Virus record (IMG/VR): IMGVR_UViG_3300045303_000079
Span: 1 to 20,110 of that record
Length of the DNA: 20,110 bases
Direction: 5' to 3' (one strand)
Origin: a virus
This document shows, one piece after another, positions 1 through 7,171 of the stretch. A program made the translations under genes and the position numbers. How positions within the stretch are numbered: the first letter of the stretch is position 1; every line of letters starts with the position of its first letter. The notes beneath the pieces were generated by a model. That model searched no databases, had not been told where the DNA came from, and worked only from the letters and a program-made list of their open reading frames with translations.

Positions 1-236
1 TCTGCTACTGCTGGCAGCGTCATTGCGCGAAGCAGAAAGCGGGGATGGATATCACGGCCGCCGAGGACACGGCGCTCAAGATGCTTTATTCGGAATTCGG
101 GATGACGCCAGTCGCTCGAAAAAGGGTGACTGCGGGTGCGGAAAAAAACAAAGGCAACCGCTTCTCGGGATTCGGCAAGCCGCCGGAAAACGACAAGTCG
201 CGCCCGAGTCCGAGAGGAAAAAAGCGGGGTCCGTGA
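1..236 (+). CDS. Phage terminase small subunit, P27-like (3' end only)
   Basis: This is the C-terminal end of a small terminase, the subunit that recognises packaging sites on phage DNA and hands them to the large subunit. The frame is open from base 3 and stops with TGA at 234-236, giving 77 visible residues; the start lies outside the window. The stretch EFGMTPVARKRV, about 40 residues from the end, matches the conserved C-terminal motif of P27-family small terminases (FGLTP-S-R-x-RV), and the tail is basic and low in complexity, as usual. It overlaps the large terminase by 101 bases. The family call rests on this short motif and on the position directly upstream of terL; the DNA-binding domain is not visible. 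Confidence 0.8.
   Translation, partial: CYCWQRHCAKQKAGMDITAAEDTALKMLYSEFGMTPVARKRVTAGAEKNKGNRFSGFGKPPENDKSRPSPRGKKRGP
119..126 (+). promoter_or_regulatory. Ribosome binding site of the large terminase
   Basis: AAAAAGGG lies nine bases before a GTG at 136. A TGA in the terL frame at 127-129 excludes any start further upstream, and no other ATG, GTG or TTG occurs in this frame before the conserved part of the protein, so this site and GTG decide the start. The site lies inside the small terminase gene. Confidence 0.6.
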
Positions 237-1932
237 TTTCGTTGCGATCGCCAAGGACTATGCCCGGGCCGCGGTAGCCGACAAGCAGGGCAAGCACTTC
301 GGTCGATTGCTGCGCCTGGCGGCGCAACGGTTCCTTACGGACCTGACCAGGGCGAAAAAAAAAGACGCACCATTTCGGTTCAGTGATTGGAACGCGCGCG
401 ACGTCTGCGGATTCATAGAGAGCCTGCCGCACGTCGAGGGGAAATGGAAGAACCCGGACGGCACGGTGCAGGAATGCATCGTGCTTCACCCGGCGCACGT
501 CTTCTTCCTGGTCAATCTGTTTGGCTTTCGCAAGCTGGATGGAACGCGGCGGTTCACCTCGGCGTTGTTTGCCGTGGCGCGCAAGAACGCGAAGTCGACG
601 CTCGCCGCCGGCATCTTGTTGTATTGCCAGTGCTGCGAGGATGAAGAGGGCGCTCAGGTTATCTCGGCCGCGACCACCGGCTCGCAGGCGCGGATCATCT
701 TCAACGTCGCGAAGCGGATGGTCGAGAAGACACCCGACATGCGCGAGGCCTTCGGCCTGGCGTGTTGGGCGAACTCGATCAGCCGCGTCGAGGTCGGCGC
801 CAGCTTCAAGCCGATCAACGCGAAGGCCAGCACGCAGGACGGTTTGAATCCGTCGCATGTTGGCCTGGACGAAATCCATGCGCACAAGACGCCGGATCTG
901 TTGAACGTGTTGACGTCGGCCGCCGGCGCCAGGGCCTGCCCGCTCTGGCTTTACACCACGACCGAGGGCTACACGAACCCAGGGCCGTGGGGCGAACTCC
1001 GGCAGTTCGCGATCCAGCTGCTCGAGGGATTGTTCGGCGAGTCCGCCGATCACTTCCTCGCGGTGTTCTATGCCGTCGACGCCGACGACAAGGATTTCGA
1101 CGAGAAGGCCTGGGGCAAGGCGAATCCGCTGATGGATTCGAACCCGCACCTTCGCGCCGCGATCCGCAAGGAAGCGGTCGAGGCGAAGGCGATGCCTTCG
1201 AAGCTCGCCGAGTTTCAGATCAAGCGTCTGAATCGACCGGCATCGGAGTCAATTGGTTTCATCCTGCTGCCGAAATGGAGGGCCTGCGACGGCAAGGTCG
1301 ACCTCGAGGCGCTGCGCCAGGTGCCTTGCTGGGGCGGCCTGGACTTGGCCAGCACGCGGGATCTCTGTTCCTTCCGGCTGATATGGAAGGTCGCCGGCCG
1401 GATCCTCACCTGGGGCCGGCGCTGGGTGCCGGAAACGGCGGTCGCGCAGCGCACCGAACGCGCGACGGTTCCCTATGCCGGCTGGGTCGCGGCGGGTTAC
1501 CTGGAGCAAACGCCGGGCGACGTCACCGATTACCGGGTGATCGAGGAAGCAGTTCTCGATGCATGCGCGAACTTCAACGTGCAGACCATCGGCTTCGATA
1601 AGTGGAACGCCACCGAGCTGACAAGTCGGCTGGTTGAGCAGTTGCCCGAAGGCAAGCTGCTCGAGTTCGTGCAGGGGCCGAAGTCCTATCACCCGGCGAT
1701 GCAGGAGCTCGAGCGCGCCTACATCGGCAAGAAGCTCGATCACGGTGGCGACCCGGTTCTGAACTGGTGCGCAGCCAACCTGGTCGCGCGCAAGGACCAG
1801 AACTTGAACATGGCGCCGGACAAGAAGCGTTCGGCCGACAAGATCGACGACATGTCCGCGTTGCTGATGGCCATCGGCGTCAGTGGTGGCACCGAGTCTC
1901 AATTCATTGAACAAGGATTCGTGGTGCTCTGA
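136..1932 (+). CDS. terL: Phage terminase large subunit
   Basis: ATP-driven DNA packaging motor and nuclease that docks on the portal. It has 598 residues, normal for the lambda/HK97-type Terminase_1 family. The N-terminal ATPase carries a deviant Walker A, VARKNAKST (147-155), of the R-K-x-x-K-S/T type, and a Walker B, VGLDEIH (242-248), with D245 and E246 as acidic residues. The C-terminal RNase H-like nuclease shows three acidic sites: GGLDLAST (D403), GFDKWN (D488) and KIDDMSALL (D571/D572), so all catalytic elements appear intact. The first ~30 residues are very basic and low in complexity; they are encoded in the overlap with terS and may be poorly conserved. The start is GTG 136. The stop overlaps the portal start (TGATG at 1930-1934). 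Confidence 0.95.
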   Translation: MRKKTKATASRDSASRRKTTSRARVREEKSGVRDFVAIAKDYARAAVADKQGKHFGRLLRLAAQRFLTDLTRAKKKDAPFRFSDWNARDVCGFIESLPHVEGKWKNPDGTVQECIVLHPAHVFFLVNLFGFRKLDGTRRFTSALFAVARKNAKSTLAAGILLYCQCCEDEEGAQVISAATTGSQARIIFNVAKRMVEKTPDMREAFGLACWANSISRVEVGASFKPINAKASTQDGLNPSHVGLDEIHAHKTPDLLNVLTSAAGARACPLWLYTTTEGYTNPGPWGELRQFAIQLLEGLFGESADHFLAVFYAVDADDKDFDEKAWGKANPLMDSNPHLRAAIRKEAVEAKAMPSKLAEFQIKRLNRPASESIGFILLPKWRACDGKVDLEALRQVPCWGGLDLASTRDLCSFRLIWKVAGRILTWGRRWVPETAVAQRTERATVPYAGWVAAGYLEQTPGDVTDYRVIEEAVLDACANFNVQTIGFDKWNATELTSRLVEQLPEGKLLEFVQGPKSYHPAMQELERAYIGKKLDHGGDPVLNWCAANLVARKDQNLNMAPDKKRSADKIDDMSALLMAIGVSGGTESQFIEQGFVVL

Positions 1933-3287
1933 TGTTCGACTTCCTGAAAGCCAAACAGCCGCCAAAGCCGATCGAACGGCTTGAGCCGGTCGTGAACTGG
2001 ACCGAATACAGCGACGTGCCGTCGTCGGATGCCGTTCGCATGGGCCAGATTTTCGGCGGCTATCGCACCGACTCCGGCGCGATCGTCAACGAGAAAACGG
2101 CGATGCGCGTGTCGGCGGTTTATCGCGCCAACAGTTTGATAGGCGGCGCGATCGCGACCTTGCCCTGCAGCTTCTACAAGAAGATCTCGCCGGAAGTCCG
2201 CGAGAAGGCGAACGACCATCCTTATTGGTGGCTGTTCAACGAGGAAGCGACGCCGCGATTCACGGCCGCCACGTTCTGGGAATTCGTGACCGGGCAGATG
2301 CTGCTGCGCGGTGATGGTATCGCCTACCTGGTCCGCGCGAACAAGTATTCGCCGGTGGTCACCGGCGTGATTCCGGTGGCGCGCGATCATGTAACGATTC
2401 GCCGTGCCGGGGATCGCCTCGTTTATACGATCGGCGATTACGGTAGCAACGGTGAATACAAGTATTTCACCGCCGATCAGGACGATGTTCTGCACTTCCC
2501 GGGCGCCGGTTTCGACGGCATCAGCAGCAAGTCAGTGATCAGCTGGGCCGCGCGCCAGGCGATCGGGATCGCGATCAAGGCTGATGAGCATGCGGCACAG
2601 ACGTTCGGCTCCGGCGCCTCGATCCAGTATGCGGTCAAGTCGCCGAAGCAGATGACGCAGGACCAGCAGGAGAATTTCCGCAACGCCTGGATCGCGAAAT
2701 ATAGCGGCCAGGGCGTCAGCCAGATCCCGCTGGTGTTGACCGAAGGCCTGGACGTGCAGGAATTGTCGATGACGGCCGTCGACGCGCAGCTGCTGGAGTC
2801 GCGCAAATTCCAGGTGGTCGATATCGCGCGCGCGTTCGGCGTGCCGCCGCACATGCTCGGTGAAACCACGGCGAGCTCGAGCTGGGGCACCGGCATCGAG
2901 CAAATGTCGATCGGCTTCGTGAAATACACGCTGCAGGCGCACTTGAATCGGTTCCAACAGGAGCTCAATCGCAAGCTGTTCCCGCGCCTCGATCGCTATT
3001 TCGTCGAATTCAATGTCGATGGCCAGCTCGCCGGCGATTCGAAAACGCAATCCGAGTATTTCGGAAAGGCTCTCGGCGGGCCCGGCTCGCAGGGCTGGAT
3101 GACTGTCAACGAAGTGCGACGCCTAAAGAACCTGCCGCCGATCGCCGGCGGCGACGAACTGGTGAAGACCGGCACCGCGCCGGTACCGGCACCGGCCGCC
3201 GATAACGCGGACAACGCAGACAAAGCAGACAAAAAGGAACCGACTGATGAACCGCTCGCTGATGAAACGACCGACCAACCGGCTTGA
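1932..3287 (+). CDS. HK97-family phage portal protein
   Basis: Forms the dodecameric ring at the unique head vertex through which DNA enters and leaves and on which the neck is built. It has 451 residues, typical for Phage_portal (PF04860). Family-like segments include RGDGIAYLVRANKY, a helical region with FGSGASIQYAV, and the strongly conserved QLLESRKFQVVDIARAFGV with PPHMLGE (channel/stem region), followed by the long helix that ends in LFPRLDRYFVEFNVD. The last ~40 residues are Ala/Pro/Asp/Lys-rich and probably disordered. ATG 1932 overlaps the terL stop by one base, consistent with translational coupling. The 3' end overlaps the protease gene by 41 bases. Confidence 0.95.
   Translation: MFDFLKAKQPPKPIERLEPVVNWTEYSDVPSSDAVRMGQIFGGYRTDSGAIVNEKTAMRVSAVYRANSLIGGAIATLPCSFYKKISPEVREKANDHPYWWLFNEEATPRFTAATFWEFVTGQMLLRGDGIAYLVRANKYSPVVTGVIPVARDHVTIRRAGDRLVYTIGDYGSNGEYKYFTADQDDVLHFPGAGFDGISSKSVISWAARQAIGIAIKADEHAAQTFGSGASIQYAVKSPKQMTQDQQENFRNAWIAKYSGQGVSQIPLVLTEGLDVQELSMTAVDAQLLESRKFQVVDIARAFGVPPHMLGETTASSSWGTGIEQMSIGFVKYTLQAHLNRFQQELNRKLFPRLDRYFVEFNVDGQLAGDSKTQSEYFGKALGGPGSQGWMTVNEVRRLKNLPPIAGGDELVKTGTAPVPAPAADNADNADKADKKEPTDEPLADETTDQPA
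3234..3239 (+). promoter_or_regulatory. Ribosome binding site of the prohead protease
   Basis: AAGGAA lies seven bases before ATG 3247, inside the 3' end of the portal gene. It supports ATG 3247 over the internal in-frame ATG at 3262, which has no comparable site, and so supports the 41-base gene overlap. Confidence 0.6.
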
Positions 3288-4047
3288 GCGGCTTTTCGTC
3301 GATAACCGCGCCACGCCGCGCGCCTATCGAATCGAAGCCGCCGCCGGCGCCGATGAGGCGACCATTTACCTCTACGACGTGATCGGCTACGACTGGTGGA
3401 CCGATGGCGGCGTGACGGCCATGCAGTTCGCCAAGGATCTCGCGGCCATCAAGGCGAGCACGATCCACCTGCGCATCAATTCGCCCGGCGGCGACGTGTT
3501 CGACGGCCGGGCGATGGTGGCGTCGCTCCAGCAGCATTCGGCGAAAAAGATCGGCCACGTTGACGGCCTGGCCGCGTCGGCCGCGTCTTTCATCCTGATG
3601 CACTGCGATGAAATCGAGATCACCGACGGCGCGATGATCATGATCCACAACGGGCAGACGTTCGCGATGGGCGATCGCCACGACCTGGGCAACATGGTCG
3701 CGCTGCTCGAGAAGGTCGACGCCTCGATCGCCGACGACTATGCCAAGAAGACCAAACTGTCGACGGCCGAGCTGGCCAACATGATGGACCAGGAGACCTG
3801 GTTCACCGCGAAGGAAGCCGTCGAAATCGGCTTCGCGGATCGCATCGCGACGCCGGCGAACGCCTCGGCGAAAACGAAGGCCTGCGCCGCCTGGAATCTT
3901 TCGGCCTACGACCGTGCGCCGGCGGCGCCGGATGCAGTGGTGGTCGAACCGACGGAACCAGTCACCCCTTCGAACAACAGCGACGCAGACAGCGAGCACG
4001 CCCATCGCCGGCGCCGGCTGTCCGTCGTCGACAAGCATCCCGCGTAG
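3247..4047 (+). CDS. ClpP-like (S14/SppA-type) prohead protease
   Basis: Head maturation protease expected to remove the N-terminal scaffold (delta) domain of the capsid protein and then itself. It has 266 residues. The ClpP fold is evident: a substrate-strand glycine loop INSPGGDVFDG, the nucleophile motif GLAASAAS with Ser111, and the histidine motif MIMIHNGQ with His134. The C-terminal MMDQETWFTAKEAVEIGFAD matches the phage S14 signature; it contains the region of the third catalytic acid, but D181 and E183 cannot be separated by eye. The C-terminal ~50 residues are Pro/Thr/Ser and Arg-rich and probably disordered. It sits between portal and capsid, the standard order in HK97-type phages that use a Clp-like protease. 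Confidence 0.92.
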   Translation: MNRSLMKRPTNRLERLFVDNRATPRAYRIEAAAGADEATIYLYDVIGYDWWTDGGVTAMQFAKDLAAIKASTIHLRINSPGGDVFDGRAMVASLQQHSAKKIGHVDGLAASAASFILMHCDEIEITDGAMIMIHNGQTFAMGDRHDLGNMVALLEKVDASIADDYAKKTKLSTAELANMMDQETWFTAKEAVEIGFADRIATPANASAKTKACAAWNLSAYDRAPAAPDAVVVEPTEPVTPSNNSDADSEHAHRRRRLSVVDKHPA

Positions 4048-4071
4048 GAATCGCTCCCGCGCGTGTACCCG

Positions 4072-4094
4072 AACCGCCGTGAGGCGGTTTTTTT
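4072..4094 (+). terminator. Intrinsic terminator directly upstream of the capsid gene
   Basis: AACCGCC (4072-4078) pairs perfectly with GGCGGTT (4083-4089) over a GTGA loop, and a run of seven T (4088-4094) follows. It lies 24 bases after the protease stop and only 22 bases before the capsid ATG, with the capsid ribosome binding site immediately after it. The form is a textbook rho-independent terminator; its use in vivo is inferred. Confidence 0.85.
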
Positions 4095-4101
4095 ATGTCC
4101 C

Positions 4102-4109
4102 AAGGAGGA
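4102..4109 (+). promoter_or_regulatory. Strong ribosome binding site of the major capsid gene
   Basis: AAGGAGGA, a near-perfect complement of the 16S rRNA 3' end, is seven bases from ATG 4117. It fixes the capsid start at 4117 rather than the upstream in-frame GTG at 4063, which would translate through the terminator hairpin. It is the strongest such site I see in the window, fitting the most abundant virion protein. Confidence 0.9.
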
Positions 4110-4116
4110 CAAAACG

Positions 4117-5334
4117 ATGAGCACCAAGTCTATCCAGGCCCTGCGGGAGCGCCGCGCCGCATTGGCGAAAGAGACCCGCAACATCCTCGAGCAGAACCCG
4201 GGCGCGACCTGGAATGCCGACCACCAGAAAGTCTATGACACCAACATGGACGAGATCGGCCGGATCGAAGGCGAGATCGATCGCATTCAGAAGGTCATGG
4301 ATCTCGACGCCGACAAGGTGATCGCCGATGCGTCGCGCCAGCATCGCCGCGGTGATCAGCACGAGGAAGGCGGTACCGATGAGCGTGGCCTCACGGCTAG
4401 CTTCATCCGTGGCGGTTACGAAGGGCTCAACGGTGACCAGCGCGCGGCTTTTCGCATCGCCAACACCATGTCGACCACCACCGGCTCGGAAGGCGGCTAC
4501 ACCGTGCGCACCGACGTCGCCAAGTCGCTGCAGGATGCCCTCAAGCTGTACGGCGGCGTCCGCGCGGTCGCGGATGTCTTCACCACCGACCAGGGCAACG
4601 ACCTGCAGTACCCGAACTCCGACGGCACGGCCGAGACCGGCGAGCTGATCGGCCAGAACACCACCGCAACCGCGGCGGATCTGGTGTTCGGCACCACGCT
4701 GTTGAGCGTTTACAAGTTCAGTTCCAAGGTCGTTGCGGTGCCTTTCGAACTGTTGCAGGACAGTTCGCTCGATATCGAGGCGATCGTGCGCCAGCGCCTG
4801 GTCGATCGTCTCGGTCGCATCACCAACACGTACTTCACCACCGGCACCGGCACGGCGCAGCCCAAGGGCGTCGTCACCGCAGCTGGCAGCGGCAAGGTCG
4901 GCACCACCGGCCAGACGCTGACGGTGATCTACGACGACCTGGTCGATCTGCAGCACTCCGTGGATCCGGCCTACCGCAAGCTGGGTTGCGAGTGGATGTT
5001 CAACGACAGCTCGCTCAAGGTCATCCGCAAGATCAAGGACAGCCAGAACCGTCCGATCTTCGTGCCTGGCTATGAGACCGGCGTCCCTGGTGGCTCGCCC
5101 GACACCCTGTTGGGCACGCCGATCAACATCAACCAGGACGTCGCGACGATGGCGGCCAACGCGAAGTCGATCCTGTTCGGCTACTTCAAGGCCTACAAGG
5201 TCCGCGACGTGATGGAGTTCACCCTGTTCCGCTTCACCGACTCGGCCTACGCCAAGTTGGGCCAGGTCGGCTTCATGGCCTGGATGCGCAGCGGCGGCAC
5301 CTTCGTCGACGTCGGCGCTTCGTTAATATATTAA
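4117..5334 (+). CDS. HK97-fold major capsid protein
   Basis: Main shell protein; 405 residues from ATG 4117. Residues 1-70 are charged and helical (coiled-coil-like, Arg/Glu-rich), the expected delta scaffold domain that guides assembly and is removed by the protease encoded just upstream. The mature part probably begins after about residue 105, before TMSTTTGSEGGYTV (117-130), the N-arm leading into the HK97 core. Segments typical of Phage_capsid (PF05065) include VPFELLQDS, the E-loop-like region before it, TGTGTAQPKGVV, CEWMFNDSSLKVIRKIKD and LLGTPININQD. The cleavage site and any crosslinking residues cannot be assigned by eye. The gene ends at an AT-only palindrome and is followed by an HNH gene instead of the usual connector genes. 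Confidence 0.95.
   Translation: MSTKSIQALRERRAALAKETRNILEQNPGATWNADHQKVYDTNMDEIGRIEGEIDRIQKVMDLDADKVIADASRQHRRGDQHEEGGTDERGLTASFIRGGYEGLNGDQRAAFRIANTMSTTTGSEGGYTVRTDVAKSLQDALKLYGGVRAVADVFTTDQGNDLQYPNSDGTAETGELIGQNTTATAADLVFGTTLLSVYKFSSKVVAVPFELLQDSSLDIEAIVRQRLVDRLGRITNTYFTTGTGTAQPKGVVTAAGSGKVGTTGQTLTVIYDDLVDLQHSVDPAYRKLGCEWMFNDSSLKVIRKIKDSQNRPIFVPGYETGVPGGSPDTLLGTPININQDVATMAANAKSILFGYFKAYKVRDVMEFTLFRFTDSAYAKLGQVGFMAWMRSGGTFVDVGASLIY
5323..5334. repeat. AT-only perfect palindrome at the capsid stop codon
   Basis: TTAATATATTAA is a 12-base perfect palindrome made only of A and T, unusual in this GC-rich window. It covers the last codons and TAA stop of the capsid gene and lies 14 bases before the HNH open frame. 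Its role is unknown; it could be a scar or target region related to the HNH insertion, or merely a stop context. Confidence 0.55.
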
Positions 5335-5348
5335 GCCAACAGCGCCAC

Positions 5349-5852
5349 GTGAGGGCTGGTACTCCGCAACAGTCGCCGACCCCGAAGCGGGTCGGCGACT
5401 TCGGCAAGGGCGGGATCAAGCTTCGCGGCCGGCCTCAGACGGCGGAGCACCGCGAGAAACGACTAGCCTCGGTCGCATGCACGATGGCGCGAACGGTTCG
5501 CGTCTGTACGTGGTGTCAGGCGAGCTTCACACCAACTTCCGCATCCCAGAAATACTGCTCAGGGCAGTGCTGGAATGCCAAAGCAAGAAAGAGCCGAAAG
5601 AACCCGCCGAAAATCAGCGTGTCGCCGACGCTTTACGCTGAACTGCTGCAAAAGCATGGCGACAAATGCGCGATCTGTCGGGCCGAAAACCAGAGCAATG
5701 GGCGCCGCACGCGGCTTGCGGTGGACCACTGCCATACAACCGGCCGCATTCGCGGCCTCCTGTGTCACCGATGCAACACCGCGCTCGGCCTGCTTCAGGA
5801 CAGCCCCGAACTGCTCGGGCGGGCTGCGGCGTACCTCAACCACAAGGAGTAG
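5349..5852 (+). CDS. HNH endonuclease, recombination endonuclease VII-like
   Basis: Probable DNA endonuclease, most likely a free-standing homing-type gene inserted in the morphogenesis cluster. It has 167 residues from GTG 5349. The N-terminal stretch GRPQTAEHREKRLAS resembles NUMOD-type DNA-binding motifs. A first zinc-binding pattern follows (CTWC ... YCSGQC, residues ~53-77). The C-terminal core has CAIC, AVDHCHTTGRIRGLLC and HRCNTALG, then LLGRAAAYL, the pattern of Endonuclease_7 (PF02945) with paired Cys-x2-Cys zinc sites and the catalytic DH. No good ribosome binding site precedes 5349. A 12-bp hairpin falls within the first codons, so ATG 5484 (122 residues) is an alternative start that keeps both zinc motifs but loses the NUMOD-like part. 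Codons are less GC-biased than in the capsid gene. Confidence 0.88.
   Translation: MRAGTPQQSPTPKRVGDFGKGGIKLRGRPQTAEHREKRLASVACTMARTVRVCTWCQASFTPTSASQKYCSGQCWNAKARKSRKNPPKISVSPTLYAELLQKHGDKCAICRAENQSNGRRTRLAVDHCHTTGRIRGLLCHRCNTALGLLQDSPELLGRAAAYLNHKE
5371..5400 (+). repeat. Perfect 12-bp inverted repeat (hairpin) after the capsid gene
   Basis: AGTCGCCGACCC (5371-5382) and GGGTCGGCGACT (5389-5400) are exact inverted copies with a six-base loop CGAAGC. The stem is very GC-rich and would be highly stable in RNA. There is no T run after it, so it is not a standard intrinsic terminator; it may protect the 3' end of capsid mRNA or cover the HNH start. Confidence 0.75.
5844..5849 (+). promoter_or_regulatory. 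Ribosome binding site of the 62-residue protein
   Basis: AAGGAG lies seven bases before ATG 5857, at the very end of the HNH gene. It supports a separate small gene starting at 5857 instead of a longer frame that would overlap the HNH gene. Confidence 0.75.
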
Positions 5853-5856
5853 CAAA

Positions 5857-6045
5857 ATGGCAAGCGAGAAAAGCGTGAAGGCGTGCGTCCTGGTTGCGCA
5901 CAACACCGACGAAGGCCACCACGAGCCCTACGACGTCGTGTCGATCGATCCGGAAGTGGCAAAAGCCCAACCGGGCCACTACGACACGAACCCGGCGGCG
6001 GTGAAATACGCCGAATCCCTCAAGAAGAAGGGCGGAGAAGGTTGA
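5857..6045 (+). CDS. Small phage protein of unknown function (62 residues)
   Basis: I do not recognise a named family. The protein is small, soluble and hydrophilic, with no membrane segment or signal peptide. It begins MASEKSVKACVLVAHNTDEG, has a central acidic segment with HHEPYDVVSIDPEVA and ends in a basic helix AAVKYAESLKKKGGEG. The start is supported by AAGGAG seven bases upstream. Small genes between capsid and connector in related phages are often annotated only as hypothetical; a head accessory role is possible from position, but nothing in the sequence shows it. GC content and codon use match the capsid and connector genes, suggesting that it originally followed the capsid gene and that the HNH gene came between them. 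Confidence 0.75.
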   Translation: MASEKSVKACVLVAHNTDEGHHEPYDVVSIDPEVAKAQPGHYDTNPAAVKYAESLKKKGGEG

Positions 6046-6051
6046 TCGCAG

Positions 6052-6069
6052 GGGCCGGGTTTCCGGCCC
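6052..6069 (+). repeat. GC-rich hairpin in the gap before the connector gene
   Basis: GGGCCGG (6052-6058) pairs with CCGGCCC (6063-6069) over a GTTT loop, six bases after the stop of the 62-residue gene. Only two T follow, so termination would be weak at best. The rest of this 66-base gap holds a palindrome CGATCGCGATCG at 6090-6101 and a weak GAG ribosome binding site. Confidence 0.65.
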
Positions 6070-6111
6070 TTGCCGTGAGCCATTTCCTCCGATCGCGATC
6101 GAGTAACTGAC

Positions 6112-6672
6112 ATGTCCCTGGCCACTCTCGCCGACCTCAAGACTTACCTGGGCATCGGCGTCGGCGTCACCACGCCCGACGCCGAACTCCAGCGCATGCT
6201 GGACATGGCGTCGAAGGTCGTGGAACAGTACGTCGATCGCTCGCTGGTCTCGGCCGCGCGCACCGAGCGACGCAATGGCTACGACACCGACGTGCTGATG
6301 CTGCGCGACACGCCGATCACGGCGGTCGCGTCGCTGACGATCGACACGCTTCCGGTCACGGCCAGCGACGGCACTACGCCTGGCTACATTTTCCAGGACA
6401 ACTCGATCTTCCTGATCGGTGGCCAAGTGTTCACGCGCGGCCGCAAGAACATCTACGTGAGCTACACCGGCGGCTACGCCTCCAACGCGATCCCGGTCGA
6501 TATCGTCCATTCGACGATCGAGATCGCCGCCCAGGCCTACCGCGAGAAGGACTGGATCGGTTACCAGAGCAAGACGCTCGCCGGCGAGACGGTCGCTTTC
6601 ACTCGTGGCTTCCTGCCGGACTCCGCCAAGATCGTGCTCGATCTCTACCGCCGGATGTATCCCTGTGATTGA
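6112..6672 (+). CDS. Head-tail connector, gp6-like
   Basis: Adaptor ring protein that binds below the portal and starts the neck. It has 186 residues. The N-terminus SLATLADLKTYLGI followed by DAELQRMLDMASKVVEQYVDR is the helical pattern of the HK97 gp6/phiE125 gp8-type connector (PF05135, TIGR01560-like). A beta-rich middle follows (LMLRDTPITAVASLTID; GYIFQDNSIFLIGG), then VSYTGGY, and the C-terminal helix IPVDIVHSTIEIAAQAYREKDWIGYQS, all typical of the family. The ribosome binding site before ATG 6112 is weak. The 3' end overlaps the next gene, which starts with GTG at 6665, by eight bases. This is the last high-GC gene before the lower-GC neck segment. Confidence 0.88.
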   Translation: MSLATLADLKTYLGIGVGVTTPDAELQRMLDMASKVVEQYVDRSLVSAARTERRNGYDTDVLMLRDTPITAVASLTIDTLPVTASDGTTPGYIFQDNSIFLIGGQVFTRGRKNIYVSYTGGYASNAIPVDIVHSTIEIAAQAYREKDWIGYQSKTLAGETVAFTRGFLPDSAKIVLDLYRRMYPCD

Positions 6673-7171
6673 CGGCGAGATCACGGGCGACAAGAAGGTC
6701 TACGGTTGGCTTGGATCACTTGCGCACGACATTATTCGGCGCATTGAGATCGTGATCGGCGTGGATACGCAGCAGCTCTCCCGGCGCGCGCAATCCAAGG
6801 TTCACAGCGCGACAGGGAGGAAGACTGCGCCCGGTGAGCTGGCGCGAGCAGTTGCGCACGGAACGTTCGTGAAGCGAACAAAAGGCGGCTTTGTCGGTGA
6901 AGTCGGATTGAAGGGCGCTTCAAAACTGGTGTCGATTTATGGTGGCTCCGTAGAGTTTGGATCTACTCATCCCGCCCGAATACAGGAATCGCTTGAGGGC
7001 GCTGTCATGCGCTTTCAGGTAGGCGGCGATTGGGTCTTCGCAAAAAAAGTATCCATCCCCGCTTTCAGTATTCCAGCGCATTCATTCTTGCGTTCGGCGC
7101 TCAATGAGATGCGACCGAAAATCATGCAAGACCTGTCGGCAGCCGCCCAAGTCGATGAGGCCGCGCTATGA
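6665..7171 (+). CDS. HK97 gp10-like head-tail joining / minor tail protein
   Basis: Probable neck protein, 168 residues from GTG 6665. The start is inferred: the longer in-frame ATG at 6605 would put 20 unlikely Ser/Cys/Arg-rich residues in front and overlap the connector gene deeply. Features consistent with the HK97_gp10 group are an N-terminal helix, the TGRKTAPGELARAV segment (family pattern P-x-x-tG-x-L), a beta middle around VEFGSTHPARIQ, and the C-terminal PAHSFLRSALNEMRPKI (family pattern PARPFLRPA). Divergence is considerable. GC content falls here: bases 6901-7020 contain 63 G/C out of 120, against 42 of 60 in 6301-6360. It overlaps the next gene by ATGA. Confidence 0.72.
   Translation: MIDGEITGDKKVYGWLGSLAHDIIRRIEIVIGVDTQQLSRRAQSKVHSATGRKTAPGELARAVAHGTFVKRTKGGFVGEVGLKGASKLVSIYGGSVEFGSTHPARIQESLEGAVMRFQVGGDWVFAKKVSIPAFSIPAHSFLRSALNEMRPKIMQDLSAAAQVDEAAL

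Noticed and set aside
76-1149. Antisense open frame of 357 codons opposite terL
   Set aside because: Arg-rich shadow without motifs; the sense strand has intact terminase ATPase motifs.
136-1932. Intein in the large terminase (a common phage intein host)
   Set aside because: The ATPase and nuclease motifs run at normal spacing in a 598-residue protein; no Hint segment interrupts them.
4063-4116. Upstream GTG extension of the capsid gene
   Set aside because: It would be translated through the terminator hairpin; ATG 4117 has an excellent ribosome binding site and gives the usual capsid N-terminus.
6605-6664. Longer ATG start for the gp10-like gene
   Set aside because: It adds 20 residues that are an out-of-frame reading of the connector's conserved C-terminus; GTG 6665 overlaps the stop by eight bases and is more plausible.
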